From positions 89,933,868-89,997,867 of the forward strand of contig NC_084797.1 of the NCBI RefSeq assembly GCF_963169125.1: a stretch of DNA of 64,000 nt. Direction: 5' to 3'. The DNA comes from Humulus lupulus (taxonomy: Eukaryota; Streptophyta; Magnoliopsida; Rosales; Cannabaceae). Shown here one piece after another: positions 24,031 through 37,187 of the stretch. Every line of letters starts with the position of its first letter. The stretch's first letter is position 1. The translations under genes and the position numbers were made by a program. The notes beneath the pieces are model-generated. The model saw only the letters and a list, made by a program, of their open reading frames with translations. It did not search any database and had not been told where the DNA came from.

Positions 24031-27000
24031 TTACTTGAATTACTCGGGATACTAATCCCGCATCGCCATCTCGAACTCCCAGGTCGCTTCTTCGACCTTG
24101 CTATTCCTCCATAACACTTTCACTAGCGGAATCGTCTTATTTCGCAGAACTTTGTCCTTCCGATCTAAAATCTGAACTGGTCTCTCCTCATAGGAAAAGT
24201 CTGTCTGCAGCTCTAAGTCCTCATACCTCAACACATGTGTTGTATCAGAAACATACTTCTGCAACATAGAGACATGGAACACGTTATGAACTCCTGATAG
24301 AGACGGTGGCAGGGCTAGCCTATAAGCCACCTGCCAACCCTCTCTAGAATCTCAAAGGGTCCAACAAACCGAAGGCTCAGCTTGCCCTTCACCCCAAATC
24401 TCCTCACACCCCTCAACGGTGAAACTCGCAGAAACACGTGGTCCCCAACCTAGAACTCCACGTTCCTACGCTTAGGATCAACGTAGCTTTTTAGTCTACT
24501 CTGCGAGGCAAGCATCCTAGCTCGAATCTTTTCAATGGCCTCATCAGTCTTCTGAACCATATCTGGCCCCAAATACCTCCTCTCACCCATCTCATCCCAG
24601 TGAATAGGTGATCTACACTTCCTTCCATATAACATTTCATAAGGAGCCACTCCAATCGTGGACTGATAACTGTTGTTATATGAAAATTTGATCAACGAAA
24701 GATACTTACTCCAAGATCCCTCAAAGTCAATCACACACGCCCTAAGCATGTCCTCCAATACCTGAATCGTCCTCTCAGACTGTCCATCAATCTGAGGATG
24801 AAAAGTTGTGCTAAACTTCAGCTGAGTCCCCATGGCTCTCTATAGAGCTCCCCAAAACTTGGAGGTGAAGATAGGGTCTCGATCAGATACAATAGATTTT
24901 GGAACCCCATGGAGACAAACTATCTCCCTCACATACAGTTCTACATACTGTTCCACGGTATAAGTTGACCTCACTGGTAGAAAATGAGTTGACTTGGTGT
25001 ATCTATCCACTATCACCCACACCGAGTCATGAAGTCCAACTGTCCTGGGTAATCCTCCCACAAAATCCATCGTAATATCCTCCCACTTCCACTCTGGGAT
25101 CCCCAAAGGCTGAAGTAACCCCGCTGGTCGCTGATGCTCAGCCTTAACCTACTAACATGTCAAACATCTAGATACATACTCAACTACATCCTTCTTCATC
25201 CCAGGCCACCAGTATAATGTCTGTAGATCCTGATACATCTTCGTGGTACCCGGATGAAGTGAGAATGGCGTAGTGTGAGACTCATCCATTATCTCACGCC
25301 TAATTCCCTCATCTGCCAGAACACATATCCGTCCTTGATACCAGAGCAAACCTGTCTCTGAAACTGAGTAATCCTTAGCTGTCCCCGCTAAGGCATGTTG
25401 CCTACTGTCCTGCAACTGCACATCTACTAACTGACCCTCCTTGATCCGCTCCAACAGGGTCGACTGTAAAGTGATATTGGCTAACTGGCCCACCACCAGT
25501 TCTATCCTTGCCCTCACCATCTCATCAGCAAATTCTCTCGAGATCTGAGTAGAACTATACAACTGTCCTGGGCCCCTCCGGCTCAATGCATCTGCCACCA
25601 CGTTGGCTTTCCCAGGGTGGTAAAGGATATCACAATCATAATCCTTAACCAACTCCAACCAATGTCTCTGTCTCATATTCAAATCCTTCTGAGTGAAGAA
25701 ATACTTCAGACTCTTATGGTCGGTGTAGATCTCGCACTTCTCTCCATACAGATAATGACGCCATACCTTCAGTACGAACACCACTGCTGCTAACTCCAAG
25801 TCATGAGTCGGGTACCTCTGCTCATACTCCTTCAGCTGTCGAGACGCATAGGCTATAACCTTCTCATTCTACATCAGCACACAACCTAAACCCAACCTCG
25901 ACGCATCATAGTAAACCATGAACTTCCCTTCCTCCGAAGGAAGACTCAACACAGGCGCGGAAATAAGCCGTCACTTCAACTCCTGAAAGCTGTTCTCACA
26001 CTTCTCTGACCAGATGAACTTCTGATTCTTTCTTGTCAACTCTGTCATCGGTGAAGAAATCTTCAAAAATCCCTCTACAAATCGCCTGTAGTAACCAGCC
26101 AACCCAAGGAAACTCCGCACCTCCGAGGCATTCCTCGGCCTCGGCCAATATCTAACTGTTTCTACCTTGGACGGATCCACCTTAATCCCTTCTGCCCCAA
26201 CTATATGTCCAAGGAAAGTCACCTCTGGTAGCCAGAACTCACACTTCTTAAACTTGGCGTATAACTGATGCTCCCTTAACCTCTGTAAAACCTGTCGGAG
26301 ATGCTGCTCATGCTCTGCCTCTGAATTGAAGTATACCAAGATGTCGTCGATGAAGACAATGACTAACTGATCCAAAAAGTCCTTGAACACCCTGTTCATC
26401 AAATCCATAAAAGCTGCCGGGGCATTGGTCAGACTAAAAGACATGACCAAGAACTCATAATGCCCATAGCGCGTCCGGAAAGCTATCTTTGGTATATCCT
26501 CATCCTTGATCCTCAGCTGGTGATAACCAGATTGAAGATCAATCTTTGAGAACACCGTCTTACCTTGCAACTGATCGAACAAGTCATCAATCCATGGTAG
26601 AGGGTACTTATTCTTAATAGTCAACTTGTTCAATTCTCTGTAATCGATGCACATCCTCAAAGTCCCGTCCTTCTTCTTAACAAACAGTACCGATGCGCCC
26701 CATGGAGAGTAGCTAGGCCTGATAAACCCTAAATCCAAAAGTTCTTGCAGCTATATCTTCAATTCTTTCAGTTCTGCTGGTGCCATCATGTACGATGTCC
26801 TTGATACTGGTTCTGTTCCCGGTGCCAACTCAATCTCAAACTGTATCTCCCTACGCGGTGGTAACCCTGGTAGATCCTCAGGGAAGACATCCAAAAATTC
26901 ACACACCAGCCTGGTCTCTCCCGGCCCTGCCAGCATAACTCTAGTGGCATCAACCACATTGGCCAGGAAACCTATGCATCCCCCCTGCAACAGGTCCCTG

Positions 27001-28569
27001 GCTCTCAATGCTGAGATCATGGGTATGCGGGGTCCAGACACCGCACCCACAAAAACAAAAGGGTCCTCTCCCTCAGGCTCAAAAGTAACCATCTTCTTCC
27101 TGCAGTCAATCGTAGCCCCATATCTAGCCAACCATTCCATCCCTAAGATCATATCAAAATCCTCCAAATCTAATTCAATCAGATCCACCGAGAGTTCTCT
27201 ACTATCAACCATCACTGTCAGTGCCCTAATCCACCTCCTAGAGACTACCAGTTCTCCTGTAGGCAACAAAGTCTTAAACCCTGCGGTCCGATACTCACTA
27301 GGTCTACACAGTCTATCAATCACTCTACTAGAAACAAAAGAATGTGTAGCACCAGAATCAATCAATACTGTAAAAGGAAAGCCAGCACTAGAAAGCTGAC
27401 CTGTCACTACTGAGGGACTAGCCTCAGCCTCCGCCTGAGTCAAGGTGAATACTCGAGCTGGAGTCAAGCTATCCACCTTTCCCGCTTCACCCTTCTTCAC
27501 TGTTGGGCAGTCCTTCCTGAGATGTCCCACTGCCCCACACACGAAACATGCCTTGGCCCGACACTCGCCCAGATGGCATCTTCTACACCTCGGGCACTCT
27601 GAATAGGTCCGTCATGCGTCATCGCCACCCTGACGGCCACCCTGACCACCCCGACCCCTCCTATCAGGACCAGGAGTGGTCGAAGTGTCAGGAGTCTTCC
27701 TCTTGAAGTCACTGGGGCCTCCGCCCCTACCTACCCCTGAATAAGGAGGCACCGCCCTGCGACCCTCACGCCTCACTGCGCTCTCCTTCCATATCTTGTT
27801 CTCCGCTTCCTCAGCGGTAAGAGCCTCTCAACGGCCTGGGCATAGGTTATTCCTCCAGGTTCCGTTGTGATCTTGACATCCCGGGCTATCATAGCATTAA
27901 GGCCCCTGATAAAATGATCTTGCCTAGCAGCATCAGTAGGCACAAGATCTGGTGCAAACTTCGCCAGCCTATCAAATTTCAGGGCATACTCAGCACAGTC
28001 ATGTTGCCCTATACCAAACTCACAAACTCATTGACCTTTGCTGCCCTAACAACGACATTGTAGTACTTCTGGCCAAACAAATCCTTGAAACCTTCCCAAG
28101 TCAAAGTGGCAACATCTCTAGTCTGCGATGCCACTTCCCACCAAATGCGGGCATCCTCCCTCAACATATAAGTGGCATAGGCCACTCTATCCTGTCCCTC
28201 AATCCTCATGAAATCCAGAATTATTGTAATCATGGTTAGCCACTGCTCGGCTTTCAATGGATCCGGTCCACCCTCAAAGATTGGGGGTTGCTGCTTCCTG
28301 AACCGCTCATATAACGGTTCCCACTTGTTAACAACCTCCCCAGGCTGCACAGCTGGTACCACTGTAGGTGGTAAAGCAGGGGCAGCACTCCCTGATGGGG
28401 CCTGCTGTTGCAGAATACGAATCTGCTCGTCTTGACTCTGTAATCGAGCTTGCATCTCAGCCATTAACTGCTGCCAGTTCTCAGGCACTGATGGAGGAGT
28501 CTGGCCCTGGTCATCACCCCTGGTCCCGGACCTAGTGCCGGCTAGTCGTGAAGATTTTCTTGGATGCGT
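24031..28569 (-). pseudogene. Element D gag-pol, degenerate
   Basis: Minus-strand order: gag with SRLAGTRSG, RFRKQQPPIFEGG and EDARIWW (28569 to about 27900), CCHC knuckle [11 protein letters not shown] (near 27510), protease [12 protein letters not shown] with [14 protein letters not shown] and FIDDILVY, RNase H, integrase (SDRDP, DGQSERT) and tail LDRKDKVLRNKTIPLVKVLWRN. The gag start seen in C (ATG-CGT) is ACG-CAT here, so the start codon is lost. Stops at Gln positions are TAG at 28009-28011, 26751-26753, 25869-25871, 25152-25154, 25149-25151, 24840-24842 and 24052-24054. There is also a Trp-to-TGA near 27614 and frameshifts near 27990, 27830 and 24345. It cannot make its own proteins. 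Confidence 0.9.
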
Positions 28570-28951
28570 AGCTATCCAAGTCAATCTGCAAATAACGACT
28601 CGGCGATCAGACCACGATGACAAGGTAAAAGCTTCTCCAAAACTCATCAACAGAACATAATCAACCACAAATAGCCAACACATATAAGCATCCATGTACC
28701 ATATACAATTAATCATATACTCATTTACATGCACGGCAATGTTAATAAACATGCCTCAATATTTTCACACAGCAGTCAAGGGCCAGGCCCTATCAGCATC
28801 TCATGCTTCCTAGCAATTCAATGAATAACAACATGCATAGCTCATCTCAGGCACATTAGCACATATACACATTATCAAACCCTAACTTGAGCTTGTCTCC
28901 AGCAGCGAATGTACATGCCCAGGCTGTCTTTAGGAATCCTTAAACCTAGGA
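28570..28951 (-). other. Leader of element D
   Basis: About 380 bases between primer site and gag. No reading frame or motif that I can support. Confidence 0.5.
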
Positions 28952-28966
28952 CGCTCTGATACCAAG
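28952..28966 (-). other. Primer binding site of element D
   Basis: On the minus strand TTGGTATCAGAGCG lies directly inside the 5' LTR and matches the initiator Met tRNA 3' end. Confidence 0.87.
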
Positions 28967-28967
28967 T

Positions 28968-31276
28968 TGTAACGCCCTGGATAGCCAAGACCGTTACATT
29001 GTGTACTTATAAAGGTGCAAGACTCACTAATCAAGTCAACATTTTAAAAACGTGTTACTAAACATGTAAGAGCTAGGGTTAAAAAGGGTTTTGGTCTCAA
29101 AAGACTCATTTCATATATTAAACTGTAATAAACACGGGATCCCATAAGAAAGTAGAGTTAAAATAAGTTTACAGACTTCCAAAAATACATGAGAATTCGC
29201 TAGCCATACTCAGGCAAAACAGACAGTCACCAGGTTTCATGTCCTTGCCCAGACCTCAACCGTGGCGGCCGAGCACCTGGCTATGTACATTCCGCTCGCT
29301 GAGCTCTCCAGTCAAGGCTGGTCCAGTTTGCCCTTGCCTTTACCTGCACCACGTAGCACCCGTGAGCCAAGGCCCAGCAGGAAAACATCTTAAACAATTC
29401 AATCAATGAAAACAGACAACCAGCTCATAAAGCATGTATTCCCATCAGATAATCCCCAACAGATATTCAGCGCATATAATCAGATTCAAGATACATTCTA
29501 TCACATATTACACTCATATCACATAATAATCAAGGCCGACGACTTAGGTCGCACCCTCTATTTAACCCACTGACTCCGGCCCGCTTAAACCGAGCTCAGT
29601 GCATAATAAGCTGTCCTCGGTTACCAGTGGCTGAGCCGCGCCCTGTGCGCTAGTGAAACCCTTGGCACCCTTAGGTCGTTGGTTCACCAAATGGCTTGCA
29701 TGGCATAATAACAACTTTTCAAGCATTTACAATAGGGAGCCCTTAGTCCCGTCACATATATTCAACCAGGTGCAGTTTTCTTACCTTTAGTCTGTACAGT
29801 TATTGATTACGAGCAACGGCCCTCAAGCACGATCCGTTCCCGAGCCTAAGCCTTTATCACCTAGTCACAACCAAAGTATAAGGTTCCATGAATATTCGAG
29901 TATAGGTTTATAGCTATAAAACTAACTCCCGGGAATCCAAATTCCATCAAGCCCGATGATGAAACCAACCCCGAGCACACTAGACCACTTCCCCGTACCT
30001 AAAACCCTCAAAGACTCATGTGTGCAACCAAGGGCTGCGGCCCCTGAAGCTTAGCAGCGGTCCTTCCCCAAAACATAACCAACACCCATGCTGAACCACA
30101 CACGCGCCGCGGCCCTTGCCTTGGGCGCCGCGGCGCCCTCCCATGGCCGAGCCTTCTTGGCTCTTTTGCATGCTAAGGCCGCAGCGCTCTAGAACAGAGC
30201 TGCGGCCCTCCCCTTCGAACCCAGAATTTACATCATTTCAGAGCTTAAAACCTCAGCCACAACCACCCTTAAGCTCCCTACTTCAACCCCCAACAAATCC
30301 AACACCTTTAACATCACTTAAACAAATTAATTCCATAGAAAACTCAACCCAACACACACTAATCTACTCTTTTCAATTTCTGAAACTCAAGAGCTATAAA
30401 CACTCAAACCAGCCATTCAAACCCAATTTAAAACCTCTAAACCAAGAGTTGTAGCTTACCTCTTCTGTTGAATCACCTCACCAAGCCAAAGCCAAGCTAA
30501 ATCTCCAAGTTTCCTCCTTAATTCTGCCTTAAGACATCAAAACCATGCTTGTTTCAAAACTTGACCAAAACCCAGCTAGAACTCATAATTCAACCACAGA
30601 AAAGAAGATTAGATGCTTACCTTAATCCCTATTTTAGTTCTTGATTTACTCCTGAGCTAAACCTCCAAATCCTCACCACAAATCCCAGAAATTCCAGCTT
30701 GTTTCCCCTTAGTTTTATGTGTTTCTTTCCTTCCCTTTGTTTTCCTTGAACGTGAGAGAGAGAGAGAGCTGAGGTAAAAGTGCTTAGTCGGTTTGTGTTT
30801 TCTAAAAGCTTCCTTATGTCTATCTCACACATTAAGTTAATCCCGAGGCTCGGGGTGCCGGAACCATCCCTGAGGCCAAAATGGTAAAATCCCCCAATAT
30901 TCCCGCCTAGATATCCTAACCTCAAATATATCTCCAAATATTTATTTTCATGACTCGATAGTCCAAATCGCTACCCGCTATCTAAAAATACCCCCGACTC
31001 ATCCAAAGTCATATCTTAAGCCCCGTTGTGACTTTTCCCGCTATCTGACCCTAAAATCGCCTTGAGTCGTGCTCTGTGAACCTGTCCACATAATAATGTG
31101 GTTCTTACATATATCACATATTTATTTCATATCATATTACCACGTAATATCATCAATTATCATATAAACATCACTAAACATATAATTACTCATTTAAACC
31201 ACAATTATTCCATTAATGTCCTCCTGGCACACTAATCAAGGCCCTTAAGCCTTATTAGCGATTTTGGGTCATTACA
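28968..31276 (-). repeat. 5' LTR of element D
   Basis: 2309 bp with ends TGTAACGCCC (28968) and CATTACA (31276). It pairs with 21689-23994; the few differences I compared are mostly transitions plus a two-base change in a GAGA run near 30755. GC-rich block near 30105-30210. Confidence 0.92.
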
Positions 31277-31281
31277 GCTGC

Positions 31282-31806
31282 TCTGACAGCAACATTGTAG
31301 TACTTCTGACTAAACAAGTCTCTGAAACCTTCCCAACTCAAAGTAGTAACATCCCTGGTCTGCGATGCCACTTCCCACCAGATGCGGACATCCTCTCTCA
31401 ACATATAAATGGCACAAGCCACCCTATCATGCCCCTCTATCCTCATAAAATCCAAAATTGTAGTAATCATAGTTAGCCACTGCTCGGCTTTCAATGGATC
31501 CGGTCCACCCTCAAAGATTGGGGGTTGCTGTTTCCTGAACCGCTCATATAACGACTCCCATCTATTACCAACCTCCCCTGATTGCACAACTGGTACCACT
31601 GCAGGTGGTACAATGGGGGTAGCACTCCCTGATGGAGCCTGTTGTCGCAGAATACGAATCTGGTTGTCCTGACTCTATAATCGAACCTGCATATCTGCCA
31701 TTAAATGCTGCCAGTTCTCAAAGACTGGCAGAGGATTCTGGCCCTGGTCATCACTCCCGGTCCCGGACCTAGTGCCGGCTAGTCGTGTAGATTTTCTTGG
31801 ACGCAT
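31282..31806 (-). pseudogene. Element C gag, N-terminal part
   Basis: Minus-strand frame starting at ATG 31806 (MRPRKSTRLAG). It continues to the gag domain with RFRKQQPPIFEGG and EDVRIWWE and to AVRAA, where element D interrupts it. TAG at 31675-31677 replaces Gln in the RLQSQ stretch seen in D. The rest of gag is at 20503-21683. Confidence 0.85.
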
Positions 31807-32261
31807 AGCTATCCAAGTCAATCTACAAATAACGACTCGGCAGTCAGACCATGATGACAGGGTAAAACTTCTCCAAGATCCACCAATAGAACATAACCAA
31901 TCACAAACAATCAACATATACGCATCCATTCTCATGCACTGGCTACTAATAAGCATGCCTCCAATCCCATTACACAATAGCTATAAAATAGGCATTCATC
32001 CATGCACAATATACAATTAATCATCAATATATTCATTTACATACATGGCGATGCTAATAAACATGCCTCAATATTCTCACACAACAGTCAAGGGCCAGGC
32101 CCTATCAGTATCTCATAATCCAGTAAATAACAACATTCATAATCCATTTCAGGCACATAAGCACATAAACACATATACACATTACCGAACCCTGATTTGA
32201 GCTTGTCTTTGGCAGCGAATGTACATGTCCAGCCTTTCTTCAGGAACCCTTAAAACTAGGA

Positions 32262-32276
32262 CGCTCATATACCAAG
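32262..32276 (-). other. Decayed primer binding site of element C
   Basis: On the minus strand TTGGTATATGAGCGT, that is the Met-tRNA site with two changes compared with D (TATCAGAGC). The position next to the 5' LTR fixes its identity. Confidence 0.75.
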
Positions 32277-32277
32277 T

Positions 32278-35200
32278 TGTAACGCCCTGGATAGCCAGGA
32301 CCGCTACACTGTGTACATATAAAAGTGCAAGACTTGCTAATCAAGTCATTAGTTTAAAAATGTGTCACTAAACATGTATGAGCTAGGGTTAAAAATGTTT
32401 TGGTCTCAAAAGTTTCATTTGATATAATTAAACTGTTATATACATGGGATCCCAAAAGAAACAGAGTTAAAAGTTGGTTTACAAACTTCCAAAATACATA
32501 AACAACTGTTAGCCATACTAAGGCAAAATATACAATCTTTGGGTCTCGCATCCCTGCCTAAACCTCAACCGTGGCGGCTGAGCAGCTGGCCATGTACATT
32601 CCGCTCGCAGAGCTCTCCATATCAAGGCTGATCAAGCTTACCCTTGCCTTTACCTGCACCACGTAGCACCTGTGAGCCAAGGCCCAGCAAGAAAACATGA
32701 TGTGCAACACAAGCAGTAATAACAGATAACATACTCACTAAGCATGAACTCTCATCATATAATCCACATTAATCAATCAGCATAAATTCAGAATCATGGA
32801 TGCAATCAAACACTTATAACATTCATATCACATAATAATCAGGGCCGACAACTTAGGCCGCACCCTCTGTTTGTCCCACTGACTCCGGCCCGCTTAAACC
32901 GAGCTCAGTGCATATTAAGCTGTCCTTGGCTACCAGTGGCCAAGCCACGCCCTGTGCACTAGTGTAACCCTTGGCACCCTTAGACCGTTGGTTCACTAAT
33001 TAGCTTGCATGACATAATACCATCTTTTCAAGCATACACAATAGGGAACCCTTAGTCCCATTACATATATTCAACCAGGTGCAGTTTTCTTACCTTTCAT
33101 CTTTGCGGTTTCGGATTATGAGCAACGCTCCTCAAGCACGATCCGTTCCCAAGCCTAAGCTTTTATCACCTAGTCACAACCAAAATATAGGGTTCCATTA
33201 ATATTCAAGTTAGGGTTTCCAGTTAGAAAACTAACTTCCGGGAATCCGAATTCCACCAAGCATGGTGGTGGAACCAATCCAGAGAATTCTAGACCACATT
33301 CCCATGCCTAAAATCCCCAAAAGTTCAAGAGTGCACCCAAGGGCTGCGGCCCCTGAAGCTTAGTCGCGGCCCTGCCATTAAAACAGAGCCAAGGGCTTGC
33401 CTGGAAGGAGACACGCGCCACGGCCCTTGCCTTGGGCACCGCGGTGCTCACCTTTGGCCGAGCCTCCTTGGCTTATCTTCATCCTAGGGCCGCAGCGCCC
33501 TAGAACAGAGCCGCGACCCTTCCCTTCGAGCCCAGAAAACCCACCATTTTCAGCATCTAAACCTCATCTAAAGCCATCCCAAAGCTCCCCAATTCATAAC
33601 CAATTAATCCCAACACCTTTAGAATGACTTAAACAACATAATTCAACAGAAAACCCAGCCCAACACACACTAAAATCTCTTTTCAATTTCTGAAACTCAA
33701 GAACTTTAAAACACTAAAACCAACCATACAAACTTAGGTTAAAACCTCTAAATTATGAATTGAGACTTACCTCTTCTGCTGAACTACTTCTCCAAGCCAA
33801 AACCAGGCTAATTCCCAAGCTTCCCTCCTTAATTCTGCCCTTGAACATCAAAACCACAATTACCTCAATACCCAGCTGTACACCCTAAATATCCACAGGT
33901 TATTAGCGAGCTGGAAAAGGACATAATCATATCAGCCACGTGGAAGCCACCTACCCAGAGCTGCTGTTACAAGGCTCTACCTCTTTAGTTTGAGATAACC
34001 AAAGGTTTAGTGCGATTACCAAGACATCGGGTCAGCAGCGTGGACACCACGAGCTGAGACTACATCGAGCTCGGGGTACTTGAGTTGACACCTCTGACCT
34101 CTTATAAAGTCAACGATGCAATGTAAACGTGCATATATCAGACATCACGTGTCTACTCCATTCTTGAATTCTCTGACACGCAGCATAAACGTGCGTGTTC
34201 AGGCACCCACGACTAGGTTGGGCCATGCGGCCTATTATCCCCCTTACCTATTGATTAGACCACACTTCATTGTCAGGTTTTAGGAATTAATCATGAATGT
34301 CACAGAAGTGACACGATGGGTAAGAAGGTCACGAGATGACCTCCTTTGCCAACACCCAGGTGTCCTCTCCCTATAAATATGGAGACCCTGGGAGTTGCAA
34401 AGGGTTGGCTTCTAATTTGTAAAGAAATACCCTGTAAAGAATATCAGAGATATATCAATAATATTGGCTGGTGGACTAGAAGGATTTTAACCTTTGAACC
34501 ACCTAAAAAAGTATTCGAGTCATAATTTTCCTTTGAGATCATTCATCTATTACGGTTCATTATTTAACACTAATCCCTCTCCTTATTCATATAATATCTG
34601 TTGCCGAAGAACCGCGTCAACACCAGCCAAAACCCATAATTTCTAACCACAGAAAAGGAAATTCAGTGCTTACCTTAGACCTGATTAATTCTTGAGCTAA
34701 GCTGCTAAATCATTCATTCAATCCACCAAGCTTCAGCTGAATTCCAGCAAATTCCCTTAAGATTTCAATGTTTCTTTTCCTTGTGTTCCTTGAGAGAGAA
34801 TAGAGAGGAAAGGCTGATAATAAAGATCGGTTTAATTTTCTGTCTAATGTTTCTCTAAAGCTTTAGCTTAGTCTTATCCTGTTAAGTTAATCCCGAGGCT
34901 CGGGGTGCCGAAAACGTCCCCGAGGGCAAAACGGTAAAATCCCCCAATATTCCAGCCTAGACTTCCTAACCTCAAATATATCTCCATATATTTATTTTCA
35001 TAACCCGATAGTCTAAATAGCTACCCGATACCTATAATACCCCTGACTTATCCAAAATCAACTGCTAAGCCCCATTGTGACTTTTCTCCGCTATCTAGCC
35101 CTAGGATTGCCTTGAGTCGTGCTCTGCTGACCTACCACATAATAATGTGGTTATCACATATATCACATATGTATATCATATTATCATCAATTATTATACA

Positions 35201-35329
35201 AACATTATTAATCATATAATTATGCATTTAAATTTATAAAGTCATTCACATCACATTAAACCCAATAATACCCTCCTGGCACGCTAATCAAGGCCCTTAA
35301 AACTCATTAACGAATTTGGGGTCGTTACA
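32278..35329 (-). repeat. 5' LTR of element C, interrupted by a foreign solo LTR
   Basis: Ends TGTAACGCCC (32278) and CGTTACA (35329), 3052 bp, or about 2.3 kb without the 746-bp insertion. It matches the C 3' LTR over its length except for the terminal loss there. GC-rich block near 33410-33520. Its transcription direction points away from the methyltransferase gene. Confidence 0.9.
33877..34622. mobile_element. Solo LTR of an unrelated retrotransposon (746 bp)
   Basis: TG...CA ends (TGTACACCC to GCGTCAACA) and perfect 5-bp target duplication CCAGC (33872-33876, 34623-34627). The C 3' LTR has the uninterrupted site near 14709. A plus-strand TATA-like CTATAAATAT sits near 34371, followed by a typical LTR leader, so plus orientation is likely. 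The family is not one of the Tekay types in this window and I cannot name it. Confidence 0.85.
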
Positions 35330-36479
35330 TATATGCATTTATAGTAACATAATTTTGGATTATGTGCTAGAGATTATTGTTTCTTCAAGTTATTTAAGCG
35401 TAATAGAAACTCTAACAATTAATTCTTGTTGGTGCAAGATGAGTGAGTTATGGCTGTAATTTTTTTTTATAGCAATTACAAGTTTTTGGCGAGGATATCA
35501 AGTGAGCCCACCAGAGTTTTGCCATGAAAAGCTCACCATTGAATTCGTCCGAAGGTGGCAAATACAGATTTGGGCACGTGTGACTTAGTAAGTCTCCTTA
35601 GTGATGAATCTTGGCCTTGAAGATTAATGATGCTTTCTGAAGACAACGTTGAAAAATACATGATAAATTTGGTCTTTTTTTTTTTCTTTTCAAAATTCCC
35701 AAAGACGACCCTAATTATTATATTTAAAAAAAAAAATCCAACAATACATTCTTTCATTTTTTGACTTGTGATCAACTTAATGGTAAAAAATCATGGAGGG
35801 GTATGTGCATAAGGTACTTCCATACTTAAGTCAGTATAAAATTCAAAATAATTTGTAATAATCATTAATTATCCCTTTTAAGTTTTAATCCCCTCAAAAG
35901 AGACTTATATCAATTTACCTATTAGTCCACCTAAACAGGTAAAAACGAATAAGAGGATAATCCTTACTAACAATACCTAATTTTGTCTCTTAGATTACCC
36001 AATCTCAAGTAAGGATTTACTTGTACTAATAAATAAATAATTCTGACTATTAGTTTAGTTTTCTCAAACTTAATTTGGACTCTTCGGTGCTGTTAAATCA
36101 TTTTTTTTTCAAACACATGATACCTACTTTTATGAGAATTGCTGAAGATTAATATTGATGTCCATGCAATTCAATATTAAATTTTATTTATTTAAATTTA
36201 ATAAATATTATAAAATATAGCTAAAAGCATAAATAATAATTATCTACTTTTATACCATGTACTATGTATGGACCATGTACAATGGATTATGGGTACCACC
36301 AAAGTTCCATGCACCTATAATTTGGTATATCAGGGGAATTCCGCCCAGCCCAACAATGGGTATCCTTGTTTGTTTTTTAATTTTAAGAGCATTAAGTACA
36401 CGCATTACCTACACGGATTCTTTCTTTTGAACCTTTAGCTGTAATTTCCATGTAATGATGTAGAACAAAACGGAAGAAA
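35330..36479. other. AT-rich region between element C and the methyltransferase gene
   Basis: No coding region or recognisable repeat. Poly-T and poly-A runs occur (35461-35470, 35677-35686, 35727-35736). The stretch probably includes part of the promoter of the downstream gene. Confidence 0.5.
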
Positions 36480-37187
36480 CCACGCTGTCTCTCTCAGATT
36501 TATATTGTACCATAATAAGGCCAAAATAAGGAATACAAATCTAATAACATTCCGAAGTTATAAAACGAATGCTCATCAAAGCTCTACTCCCTCGCTGAAA
36601 ACTCAATCCGAAAGAGATGGAATGAGCTGATAAAGGTGTCATTTTGCAGCCTAGTGATAAAAAAGGTATTTCTTGAATTCGCAACGAAATTTCTCTTACT
36701 TATTTTCAGTTTAGCTTTTTCGTACACTTTCTTGGCAACCAAACATTATGCTCCTTTTCTGCTTTCTTGATTATTGCGAGATTTCGTTTTTTTTTTTATA
36801 ATAATTTTATTATTATGAGCTCTTTAATGTTTTGAAGCGCTACGGTTGAACTTCAATACCACATAGTCAAATCTTTTCTTTTCACCCAGATCTTGTTATG
36901 GATCTGGATTCTCTCTCTCAAGAGTAAAGAAACGCGAGGCTTTTTATTGCCTTTTTATGTCCTATTATTTGTTACCGAATGATCCCAATTGCCATTTATA
37001 ATTTATAGTTAAAACATCAGATTAGAGATTCCTAAGTGGAGACTACTTTTTTTTTTCTTTTTCAGAAAATGCACTTAAAAGTTTAGTTTGTGATGAATTT
37101 GGTTTTACTTTTGGGTACAATAATATAGCTGAGATTTTGGCTTACTGCCCTTTTTCCAGGTGTGTGTACAACTCTTAGCTAAAACTC
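36480..37187 (+). promoter_or_regulatory. Probable 5' UTR and 5' UTR intron of the methyltransferase gene
   Basis: A CT-rich stretch near 36486-36498 is a plausible start area. A donor-like AAAAAG/GTATTT lies near 36666 and a strong acceptor TTTTTCCAG ends at 37158, 29 bases before the ATG, with T-rich sequence before it. This suggests a 5' UTR intron of about 0.5 kb, as is common in plant housekeeping genes. The exact start and donor are inferred. Confidence 0.4.

Larger units (their letters stand above)
21689..31276 (-). mobile_element. Element D: full-length Tekay/Del-type retrotransposon nested in element C gag
   Basis: A 9588-bp minus-strand element with two near-identical LTRs and a perfect 5-bp target duplication GCTGC (21684-21688 and 31277-31281). 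Removing D and one duplication restores C gag continuity across AVRAAK. The LTRs differ by a few scattered transitions over 2.3 kb by eye, so D is the youngest complete element here. Its coding region is nevertheless broken in many places. Confidence 0.93.
13283..35329 (-). mobile_element. Element C: Tekay/Del-type Ty3/gypsy retrotransposon with three nested insertions
   Basis: Minus-strand order from the right: 5' LTR (35329-32278), mutated primer site, leader, gag, protease, RT, RNase H, integrase, polypurine tract, 3' LTR (15427-13283, truncated). Three insertions interrupt it: J (18300-20502), D (21689-31276) and an unrelated solo LTR (33877-34622). Without them it is about 9.4 kb. The five bases to the right (TATAT, 35330-35334) should be its target duplication; the left copy was lost with the LTR end. 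Confidence 0.87.

Noticed and set aside
26788..27399. A 203-codon frame opposite the element D protease
   Set aside because: It is the antisense shadow of the protease region; the same shadow appears at 20616-21041 in C and 49585-49932 in E.
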